Assembly (NCBI GenBank): GCA_034433615.1
Contig: DAOUAJ010000123.1
Location: forward strand, 1 to 7,008
DNA length: 7,008 nucleotides
Origin: DAOUAJ01 sp034433615
GTDB lineage: Bacteria; Chloroflexota; Anaerolineae; DUEN01
Direction of reading: 5' to 3'
This document shows positions 1-5,144 of this stretch, piece by piece (position 1 is the first letter of the stretch; each line of letters starts with the position of its first letter). Below the pieces are notes generated by a model. It did not search any database. It was not told the origin of the DNA and saw only the letters and a list, made by a program, of their open reading frames with translations. Position numbers and translations under genes: made by a program.

Positions 1-50
1 TCTCCCAAGGTTGGGAGAGGGGGAGGGGGGTTGGGGGGGCAGGGGTGAGG
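1..50. repeat. G-rich palindromic element A (left part cut by the window edge), inside the regulator CDS
   Basis: A perfect 8-bp inverted repeat TCTCCCAA-GG-TTGGGAGA (1-18) is followed by a run of G tracts ending in GCAGGGGTGAGG (39-50). It is translated in frame as a Gly/Glu-rich peptide (LGEGEGGWGGRGEG) just before the conserved start of the BTAD domain. This is where the linker from the winged helix is expected. Its last 12 nt are the exact reverse complement of 945-956, and its last 10 nt recur at 1334-1343, which supports a shared element end at base 50. The left end is outside the window. Confidence 0.75.
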
Positions 51-3000
51 GCCTCCCACGAGCTGTGGACCTCTACCGCGGCCCCTTCCTGGCCGGCTTC
101 TCCCTGCTCGAAAGTCCCGAGTTCGAAATGTGGCTCACGCAGGAACAAGGGGCATACGAGCACCTGTACCTCCAGGCGCTGGCCACCCTGATCGAAGAGC
201 GAGCGGCCAGAGGGGAGTATGCCGCGGCCATCGCCTATGCTCAGCGTTACCTGGAAACCGACGACCTGGCCGAGGACGTACATCGTCGCCTGATCGAACT
301 CTACGCCGCGGCCGGGGATCGCAGCGCCGCCCTGCGCCAGTTCGAGCGCTGCGCGGCCGCCCTGGAGCGAGAGCTCGGCGTCAGCTCGCTGCCGGAGACC
401 CGGGCCGTCTATCAGGCCATCCTGGCAAACCAACCGCCGCCCCGCCTGGCGATCAGGCCCATCTGGACGACCTTGCCCGGCCTACACGTGCCGCTGGTCG
501 GCCGGGAGGAGGCAGTGCGCCGGCTGGAGGAGGCGTATGCCCGTGCCCAGGCAGGCCACGGCGGGGTCGTGCTGATTTCGGGCGAGGCAGGTATCGGCAA
601 GTCGCGCCTGATGCAGGAGTTCGCCATCCGCCTGGCAGGCCAGGCCCTGATCCTGACAGGCGCCGGCCACCCTGAGACGCAGACCATGCCCTACCAGCCT
701 ATCATCGAGGCCCTGCGCACTGTGCTGAAACACGGAGACACGGGGACAAGGCGACAGGGAGACGTCTCCTTGTCTCCCCCTCTCCCCCTCTCCCTGTCTC
801 CTGTATGGTTGTCCGAGGCGTCCCGGCTGCTGCCCGAGCTACGTACCCTGTACCCTGATTTGCCACCGCCGCTGCCGGCCGAACCGGACGAGGCCCGTAG
901 TCGCTTGTTTGAGGCCCTACGTCAGATCATCCTAGGACCGGCGACCTCACCCCTGCTCCTCTGCTCCCCCGCTCCCTTGCTCCTCTGCCTGGCCGACCTC
1001 CACTGGGCCGACAGTGCCACGCTGGACTGGCTGGCCTACCTGGGGCGACACCTCTGTTCCCCCAAAAGCTCGGGGGATGAGGGGGCTGGCCGACTGCTGA
1101 TCATCGGCGCCTACCGCAGCGAGGAGGCCGATGCTGTGGGCGAGCTGCGCTACAATCTGGCCCGCACGAACGCCCTCTCCGAGCTGAAGTTGTCGGGGTT
1201 GGATGTGGAGGATATTCTCCATCTCCTGCGGTACCTCACCCCACTCCCCCCAACCCCCTCTCTCCTCTCCTGCCCCCCTCGCTCCCCCCAATGTTGGGGG
1301 GATGGGGGGGCGGAAGAAGGGGCGAAGGGGGTGAGGGGTGAGGTCGCCCATCGGCTGCAACAGGCCACGGGCGGCAACCCCTTTTTCCTGCTGGAGATAA
1401 TCAGGACGTTGATCGAGATGGGCCGGCTGCCCGGGGAGATGAACGATCTGGAAGACCTTCCTCTGCCCGACACCATTCGGCAGGTCGTGGAGGCGCGCTT
1501 GCGGCGGCTCGGCCCGACGGCCCGACAAATCCTGGAAGCGGCCGCGGTGTTGGGCTCGTCGTTTGGCTTCGACCTGGTGCGCTCGACGGCCGGCCGTCGC
1601 GAGCTGGAGACCATGGACGGCCTGGATGAGCTGGTGGCCCGGCAACTTCTGATAGAGCAGGAGGGCGGATTGGAAACCCGCCCCTACTACCGGTTCCACC
1701 ATGACCTTACCCTGCGGGTGGTGGAGGTGGGTCTCAGCCCGGTGCGACGCCAGTTGTTGCATCGCCGCGCCGGCCGGACGTTGGAGCGCCTGGAGCCGGA
1801 AGCGGTGGCTGCTCTGGCGCGCCATTTCGATCTCGGCGATGAACCCGAGAAGGCGCTGCATTACCACGGGCTGGCAGCCCGCCGGGCAATGGCGCTCTTC
1901 GCCTGGCGGGAGGCCGAGGAGCACCAGAGCCGAATGTTGGCCCTGCTGGAGCGGCTTGACCCTAGGTGCGTCCAACCCGACCGTTTAGCCCGCCGCGGAC
2001 AGGTGCTGGTAGAGCGCGCCCATCAGCGCTACCTGCAGGGCCGGTTGACGGAGCGCGACGCCGACCTGGCCACACTGACCGGCCTCGCCGAAGCCAGCGG
2101 CGACCAGGGCCTGCGCCTGCAAGCAGCGCTCCATCGCACCCGCTATCTGAACCTGGGCGGCCGATATCAGGAGGCCATCGCCGCGGCCGAGGCCGGCCTG
2201 GCCTGTGGGCAGACCCAGAAGACTGCCCCTACCCTCGCCCCCGCCTCTGCAGCGGTGAAATCAACCCTTTGTCACCTCCTGGTGGAGATCGGCTTCGCCC
2301 ACTACCTTCTTGGCCAGCCACGAGAGGGGCTCGCCGCCCTGGAATCGGCTGTGGCCATCGCCGGAGAAGGAGCCGGCCCTGAGCTCCGGGGGCCTATCGC
2401 CCATCATCTCGGCTATATTTATCTCCACTTGGGGGAGTACGCCCGGGCGCTGGCCTATCAGCAGGACGCGTACACCTGCCACCAGGCCGCGGGCGATTAC
2501 AATGGGATGGCCTGGGCCGGGTTGGACATGGGCTTTCTGTACCTGAAACTGGGGCGCTTCCCAGAAGCCGAACAACACCTGAGCGAGAGCCTGGGCCTGG
2601 TCCAGCGGATCGGTGCCCGGCCGGCCGAGGCCTATGCCCGCACCTACCTGGGCTACTGGGAACTGTATCGGGGCGATTATGCTGCTGCCGCCGAACGCTT
2701 CCGCCAGACCCTGCCCCTACACCAGGCGGTGCGCCAGGAGCACGGCGCGGTGGCCGCCGAGATCGGCCTGGGACTGGCGCTCTATCACCTGGGCGATTAT
2801 ACCGAGGCCCGGCTCCGGCTGCAGAGTGCCGTCGAACGGGCCCGCGCGGTGACTCACCGCCGGCGCCTGGTCGAGGCACTGGTCGGGCTGGGGATGGTAG
2901 AGCTGGCAGACGGCCATGCCCCTGCGGCCCGGCGATATCTGACCGAAGCGGTGGAGTTGGCCCGGATCAGCGAGTGCTACGAAGGTCTGGCAGCCGGGCT

Positions 3001-3361
3001 GGCCGCCCTGGCCTACGCCGAGCGGAAGAGCGGTGATTACGCCAATGCTCTCGCTCACGCCGGGGAAGCCGTTCGCTTCGCCCAGGAGAGCGCTCTGCCC
3101 GTCTGTGAGATGTGGGGTGAGGTGGAGGTTGGCCTGGCCCTGCTGGCTCAAGGCGAACCTGCAGCAGCTCTGGAGTACACCGAACAGGCCGTTGCCCTGG
3201 CGCCCCAGGCCCATGGGGCCTGGATCAGCCTCGAGCAGGTGCATCTGGCCCATGGGCGGGCTCTGGAGGCCCTAGGCCGGCTTGACGAGGCCACCGAACA
3301 GACCCGGCTGGCCGAGGCCATCGTCGCGGCCAAGGCCGACCGCACAGCGCATAAAACGTGA
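2..3361 (+). CDS. BTAD / AAA-type ATPase / TPR transcriptional regulator (SARP- or MalT-like), 5'-truncated by the window edge
   Basis: The frame is open from base 2 with no credible start. The TTG at 11 lies inside a repeat, so the gene almost certainly begins upstream, where this family normally has a winged-helix DNA-binding domain. Domains in order: BTAD (about 55-425; LYRGPFLAGF, RQFERCAAALERELGV); ATPase with Walker A GEAGIGKS (581-604) and Walker B-like LLLCLADLHWAD (977-1012); the GNPFFLLEI motif (about 1373-1400); then a long alpha-helical region with about seven TPR-like repeats (about 2390-3340; for example GDYTEARLRLQSAVERA). No LuxR-type helix-turn-helix is visible at the C-terminus. 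Known for the family: large signal-sensing regulators in which ATP hydrolysis and the TPR sensor control DNA binding. The target genes cannot be inferred here. Odd: the ATPase part is interrupted by in-frame low-complexity inserts encoded by palindromic repeats (see repeat entries). The stop TGA is 29 nt from the end of the convergent DUF5615 gene. Confidence 0.9.
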   Translation, partial: LPRLGEGEGGWGGRGEGLPRAVDLYRGPFLAGFSLLESPEFEMWLTQEQGAYEHLYLQALATLIEERAARGEYAAAIAYAQRYLETDDLAEDVHRRLIELYAAAGDRSAALRQFERCAAALERELGVSSLPETRAVYQAILANQPPPRLAIRPIWTTLPGLHVPLVGREEAVRRLEEAYARAQAGHGGVVLISGEAGIGKSRLMQEFAIRLAGQALILTGAGHPETQTMPYQPIIEALRTVLKHGDTGTRRQGDVSLSPPLPLSLSPVWLSEASRLLPELRTLYPDLPPPLPAEPDEARSRLFEALRQIILGPATSPLLLCSPAPLLLCLADLHWADSATLDWLAYLGRHLCSPKSSGDEGAGRLLIIGAYRSEEADAVGELRYNLARTNALSELKLSGLDVEDILHLLRYLTPLPPTPSLLSCPPRSPQCWGDGGAEEGAKGVRGEVAHRLQQATGGNPFFLLEIIRTLIEMGRLPGEMNDLEDLPLPDTIRQVVEARLRRLGPTARQILEAAAVLGSSFGFDLVRSTAGRRELETMDGLDELVARQLLIEQEGGLETRPYYRFHHDLTLRVVEVGLSPVRRQLLHRRAGRTLERLEPEAVAALARHFDLGDEPEKALHYHGLAARRAMALFAWREAEEHQSRMLALLERLDPRCVQPDRLARRGQVLVERAHQRYLQGRLTERDADLATLTGLAEASGDQGLRLQAALHRTRYLNLGGRYQEAIAAAEAGLACGQTQKTAPTLAPASAAVKSTLCHLLVEIGFAHYLLGQPREGLAALESAVAIAGEGAGPELRGPIAHHLGYIYLHLGEYARALAYQQDAYTCHQAAGDYNGMAWAGLDMGFLYLKLGRFPEAEQHLSESLGLVQRIGARPAEAYARTYLGYWELYRGDYAAAAERFRQTLPLHQAVRQEHGAVAAEIGLGLALYHLGDYTEARLRLQSAVERARAVTHRRRLVEALVGLGMVELADGHAPAARRYLTEAVELARISECYEGLAAGLAALAYAERKSGDYANALAHAGEAVRFAQESALPVCEMWGEVEVGLALLAQGEPAAALEYTEQAVALAPQAHGAWISLEQVHLAHGRALEALGRLDEATEQTRLAEAIVAAKADRTAHKT
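733..804. repeat. Imperfect inverted repeat element B (GGAGACA/TGTCTCC type) inside the regulator CDS
   Basis: The left half is purine-rich (CGGAGACACGGGGACAAGG, then GACAGGGAGAC). The right half is its rough complement (GTCTCCTTGTCTCC, then CCCTCTCCCTGTCTCCTG). The inner arms meet at GGAGAC-GTCTCC (758-769) and the outer arms pair GGAGACA with TGTCTCC. In frame it encodes HGDTGTRRQGDVSLSPPLPL and a few more residues. This low-complexity stretch splits a segment that otherwise reads like the family (LRTVLK ... PVWLSEASRLLPELR). It appears to be a different sequence family from elements A, D and E. Confidence 0.65.
940..988. repeat. C-rich element C with 24-bp tandem repetition, adjoining the Walker B codons
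   Basis: It begins with GGCGACCTCACCCCT (940-954), the exact reverse complement of 1334-1348. It then carries two near-identical copies of (C/T)TGCTCCTCTGC at 953-964 and 977-988, spaced 24 bp apart (8 codons). The product is the repeated peptide SPLLLC-SPAPLLLC directly before LADLHWAD. The simplest reading is that a C-rich element or a tandem duplication inserted next to the Walker B strand without breaking the frame. Confidence 0.6.
1056..1090. repeat. Short C/G palindromic element D inside the regulator CDS
   Basis: Inverted arms TCCCCC (1058-1063) and GGGGGA (1072-1077) flank AAAAGCTC, followed by TGAGGGGGCTGGC. The order GxTCCCCC-AA...GGGGG-ATG-GGGGGC matches the core of element E at 1281-1313. 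It is translated as a short insert (CSPKSSGDEGAG) after the conserved helix LDWLAYLGRHL and before RLLIIGAYRSEE. Confidence 0.55.
1234..1343. repeat. Complete ~110-bp palindromic element E inside the regulator CDS
   Basis: The outer arms are CCTCACCCC (1234-1242) and GGGGTGAGG (1335-1343). The centre is a perfect 9-bp inverted repeat TCCCCCCAA (1283-1291) and TTGGGGGGA (1294-1302) around a 2-nt loop. The left half is almost all pyrimidine and the right half almost all purine, so the whole element could fold into a long imperfect hairpin. It is read through without a stop as about 36 residues (LTPLPPTPSLLSCPPRSPQ, then CWGDGGAEEGAKGVRGE). The insert lies between LDVEDILHLLRY and VAHRLQQATGGNPFFLLE, two segments that are nearly adjacent in typical family members. 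Confidence 0.8.
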
Positions 3362-3390
3362 GACGTTCCCTTCTCGAGGTTTTGGACGAG

Positions 3391-3753
3391 CTACAGAGGA
3401 AGATACTCCACTCGATCTCGATACTCCTCTGGATTGCCTGTTTCCCAGATGAGCATCAAGTCTTCAATGATTTGACCAAGGGTGTATCGCCGGCGAAGTA
3501 GAAAGATCCCAGGAACATGACCGCCGGCCTCAAGATGTTCCCGAAGATGCTGAGGCAAGGAGCGCCGATTACGGGAGACCAACACATAACCCTCCCGTTC
3601 GACCCACTGCAGAATCTCAGGGTCGGGAGTCCCCAATGACGGGGCCATCTCATCGCCCACAGCCAGTATCTCCATCTCTGGCTTAAGCCGCAGCAGTTGG
3701 TCGCGGATAGCGTGGGGCGTATCTTCATCCAAGAGATAGCGAAACCGGCTCAA
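3391..3753 (-). CDS. DUF5615 family PIN-like protein, probable toxin of a DUF433/DUF5615 pair
   Basis: 120 aa, the usual size for DUF5615. The opening MSRFRYLLDEDTPH is the typical N-terminal PIN-like strand with acidic residues (D9, D11). It is followed by the GTPDPEILQWVEREGYVLVSRN block and by PQHLREHLEAGGHVPGIFLL. By family knowledge these PIN-like proteins are candidate metal-dependent RNases paired with DUF433. The position where many relatives have Asp (TRD) is Asn here (R61-N62), and my recollection is that a known subfamily shares this, so activity is uncertain. The start codon is TTG (3751-3753), overlapping the TGA of the upstream gene in a TTGA 4-nt overlap. An AAGGAG ribosome site lies 11 nt upstream (3765-3770). 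The overlap implies translational coupling to the DUF433 gene. Confidence 0.85.
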   Translation of the reverse strand: MSRFRYLLDEDTPHAIRDQLLRLKPEMEILAVGDEMAPSLGTPDPEILQWVEREGYVLVSRNRRSLPQHLREHLEAGGHVPGIFLLRRRYTLGQIIEDLMLIWETGNPEEYRDRVEYLPL

Positions 3754-4088
3754 GAGATGCCTGACTCCTTATTAAGCGCCGCTCGATGAGCTTTGAGTTC
3801 GCGCAATCGTCTGATTTCCGGTGAAGGGTTACGTTCGTGTTCTAGCCAGGCCTGTTCTGTATATGCTCGCCATGCTTCCAGATAGGCATCCACCTGAGCA
3901 CGGTTGCGGAAGTAATAAAGGAGGGTGGCGTATACCTGCTCCAGGGTCAGGCTACGATAGCGGGCCGCGATCTCTTCTGGACTGGCCCCCTCCAGATAGT
4001 CCTCCAACACTGTCTCAATCCCAATGCGGGTCCCCTTGATACGGATGTCCTCTGGGCTCAAAAAGTCGAAGTAACTCTCCAGTTCCAT
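3750..4088 (-). CDS. DUF433 domain protein, probable antitoxin
   Basis: 112 aa. The DUF433 core is clear: EDIRIKGTRIGIETVLEDYL, then GASPEEIAARYRSLTLEQVYATLLYYFRN, then VDAYLEAW (about residues 13-72). DUF433 folds as a helix-turn-helix-like antitoxin/DNA-binding domain, and next to DUF5615 it is expected to neutralise the PIN-like partner and perhaps autoregulate the operon (inference). The C-terminal tail (about residues 73-112) is charged and helical, plausibly the toxin-binding part. I chose the ATG at 4086-4088 because GGAGGT (4093-4098) lies 4 nt upstream and a strong promoter lies just beyond. A longer reading from 4196 would run through that promoter and has no family similarity at its N-terminus. 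Confidence 0.88.
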   Translation of the reverse strand: MELESYFDFLSPEDIRIKGTRIGIETVLEDYLEGASPEEIAARYRSLTLEQVYATLLYYFRNRAQVDAYLEAWRAYTEQAWLEHERNPSPEIRRLRELKAHRAALNKESGIS

Positions 4089-4110
4089 ATCCACCTCCAA
4101 TTTTGCCCCA

Positions 4111-4139
4111 ATTATATAGACGCGCTGCCGACGAGTCAA
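4111..4139 (-). promoter_or_regulatory. Sigma70-type promoter of the DUF433/DUF5615 operon
   Basis: On the minus strand, TTGACT (4134-4139) and a perfect TATAAT (4111-4116) are separated by exactly 17 nt. Transcription would begin near 4104, giving a leader of about 15 nt that contains the GGAGGT ribosome site. It is the best promoter match I found in the window. Confidence 0.8.
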
Positions 4140-4231
4140 AGAAGATGACCACACCAATTCCAAATATGACTTCCCTGAAAAAGCTCCCAAGCCCATCTGC
4201 GGGCGCCAAGAGCTACCTCCAACACGTGATC

Positions 4232-4286
4232 CGTGAAACGCGATGCGTGACAGTCGTGCCTCACGTTTTACGCATCACGTTTCACG
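4232..4286. repeat. 55-bp CGTGAAACG-type palindromic repeat (element G)
   Basis: The left arm CGTGAAACGCGATGCGT (4232-4248) pairs with the right arm ACGCATCACGTTTCACG (4270-4286) at 16 of 17 positions. The 21-nt middle contains a smaller CGTG-CCT-CACG hairpin (4255-4265). The arms are built from CGTGA/TCACG units. No T-tract follows on either strand, so a classical terminator is unlikely. It resembles a dispersed intergenic repeat of a different family from the C/G elements in the regulator gene. Confidence 0.7.
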
Positions 4287-4292
4287 CCCCGC

Positions 4293-4312
4293 TTGTAGCC
4301 ATTTTGTAGCCA
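4293..4312. repeat. Two direct copies of TTGTAGCCA, 11 bp apart
   Basis: TTGTAGCCA occurs at 4293-4301 and 4304-4312, separated by TT, giving an 11-bp period. One helical turn of spacing would put both copies on the same DNA face, as for a regulator binding site upstream of the GYD gene. It could equally be a chance micro-duplication. Confidence 0.35.
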
Positions 4313-4353
4313 CCCCTGCGCTATCATTTGGTTAAGTGCGGTAACCCTCGCCC

Positions 4354-4359
4354 TATACT
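4354..4359 (+). promoter_or_regulatory. Possible -10 box for the GYD gene
   Basis: TATACT (5 of 6 to consensus) lies in the gap upstream of the GYD gene. The best -35 at suitable spacing (TTAAGT near 4332) is weak. If used, the leader would be about 100 nt. Confidence 0.25.
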
Positions 4360-4469
4360 GCTGCGCAGAGATGGGTTGTCGAGGTCGGTTTTGTTGATCA
4401 TGCAGCGCTCGGCTGGCGGCGAACAGCGTACTGACTGCGTAAAGGTGAAAAAAGAAAGGAGATTAGACC

Positions 4470-4763
4470 ATGCCAACCTATGTGATTCTGATGAACCTGA
4501 CCGAGCAGGGTATCAAGGAGATCAAGGGGGCTCCGGAGCGGATCGGGAATGCAGCCAAGAACCTTGAGGCGGTTGGGGGGAAATTGCTGGCCTTCTACAC
4601 CGTGATGGGCCCTTACGACTACGTTGCCATTGCCGAAGGGCCCAGTGACGAGATCGCTTTAGCGCAGTTGCTGGGCTTGGGCATGGCCGGCTACGTCAGA
4701 ACAACGACCCTGAAAGCTTTCACGGTGGAGCAGTTCGCAGAGATCCTGAAGAAGCTCCCCTAG
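4470..4763 (+). CDS. GYD domain-containing protein
   Basis: 97 aa, the full usual length for the GYD family (Pfam GYD). It starts MPTYVILMNLTEQGIKEIKG, has the family signature region FYTVMGPYDYVAIAEGPSD (about residues 43-61) and ends TTTLKAFTVEQFAEILKKLP. This is an alpha/beta ferredoxin-like fold with no signal peptide, so it is cytoplasmic. The molecular function of the family is not established, and I assign none. The start is well supported: AAAGGAG at 4455-4461 with an 8-nt spacer to ATG. The gene seems monocistronic, since the neighbour upstream is divergent and the next gene is 141 nt away. No terminator hairpin with a T-run is visible after the stop. Confidence 0.92.
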   Translation: MPTYVILMNLTEQGIKEIKGAPERIGNAAKNLEAVGGKLLAFYTVMGPYDYVAIAEGPSDEIALAQLLGLGMAGYVRTTTLKAFTVEQFAEILKKLP

Positions 4764-4904
4764 TCCTATCGCCGAAGAACGCGAGGGCGGAGATCAGCAA
4801 GAACCAACGTCAGTGCGCTGTTACCGCGTCAACCCTCCGCCGGTCTTTCCGCCCTCAGAACCATCCCTCTGTGCCGAGAGCTGCTGGGCAGGAGAGGCGC
4901 TTCC

Positions 4905-5111
4905 ATGTCCATATCCATCGAGTATGCCTCATTCCTTCTTCGGCTATGGCGCGCCCCTCCCCACTCAGGGGAGGGGGAAGGGGGAGAGGTATCCGACTGG
5001 CACAGCGAAATCGAGCACATCCAGAGCGGACGGCGCTGGACATTTGACACTCTGGACGAGCTGCTGGGCTTTCTTCGCCAGCAGGCAAAAGACCCGGCGA
5101 TTTGGAGATGA
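4905..5111 (+). CDS. Small Chloroflexota-type hypothetical protein carrying an in-frame palindromic insert
   Basis: 68 aa. I recognise the general pattern of short Chloroflexota proteins, from memory: SFLLRLWR, then DWHSEIEHIQSGRRWTFDTLDELLGFLRQQ. Its function is unknown. A conserved Trp and a 'sequence tag then TLDELLxFL helix' layout suggest a small cytoplasmic alpha/beta protein, with no signal peptide. Between the two conserved parts lies APPHSGEGEGGEV, encoded by palindromic element F (4954-4976). The start ATG (4905) has AGGAG at 4890-4894 and GAGAGG just after it. The TGA stop at 5109-5111 touches the regulatory-looking box at 5111-5126, and the next gene starts 33 nt later, so the two may be cotranscribed. 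An overlapping 111-codon frame (4813-5148) is low-complexity and not favoured. Confidence 0.7.
   Translation: MSISIEYASFLLRLWRAPPHSGEGEGGEVSDWHSEIEHIQSGRRWTFDTLDELLGFLRQQAKDPAIWR
4954..4976. repeat. C/G palindromic element F inside the 68-codon gene
   Basis: A perfect inverted repeat CCCCTCCCC (4954-4962) / GGGGAGGGG (4968-4976) with loop ACTCA is followed by a further purine tract (GGAAGGGGGAGAGG, to about 4989). It is read in frame as PPHSGEGEGGE without stopping the protein. Same C/G style as elements A, D and E in the regulator gene. Confidence 0.7.
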
Positions 5112-5126
5112 GGTGACGGTCACTTT
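5111..5126. promoter_or_regulatory. GTGAC-G-GTCAC palindromic box upstream of the secreted-protein gene
   Basis: AGGTGACGGTCACTTT, whose core GTGACGGTCAC (5113-5123) is a perfect 5-1-5 palindrome. The 16-mer is the exact reverse complement of 6710-6725. It ends 4 nt before the AAGGAG ribosome site (5131-5136) of the gene at 5145. An operator or an mRNA-level control site is plausible; a dispersed repeat is the alternative. Confidence 0.5.
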
Positions 5127-5144
5127 CATTAAGGAGACAAACAC

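Larger units (their letters stand above)
4089..4469. other. Intergenic region between the divergent DUF433 and GYD genes
   Basis: 381 nt with no credible gene. It holds the minus-strand promoter (4111-4139), a 55-bp palindromic repeat (4232-4286), a TTGTAGCCA direct repeat (4293-4312) and a possible plus-strand -10 (4354-4359). The roughly 90 nt before the GYD ribosome site show no further structure I can support. Confidence 0.7.

Noticed and set aside
947..1975. 342-codon open frame on the minus strand across the regulator gene
   Set aside because: It is antisense to strongly conserved ATPase and TPR motifs, has no recognisable domain, and is explained by high-GC codon bias.
4089..4196. N-terminal extension of the DUF433 protein to 4196
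   Set aside because: It would cross the TTGACT-17-TATAAT promoter and the GGAGGT site, and the added residues do not belong to the domain.
4783..4856. GAGGGCGGA (4783-4791) / TCCGCCCTC (4848-4856) inverted repeat after the GYD gene
   Set aside because: Only 9 bp with a 56-nt loop in a GC-rich region. Easily chance, and not terminator-like.
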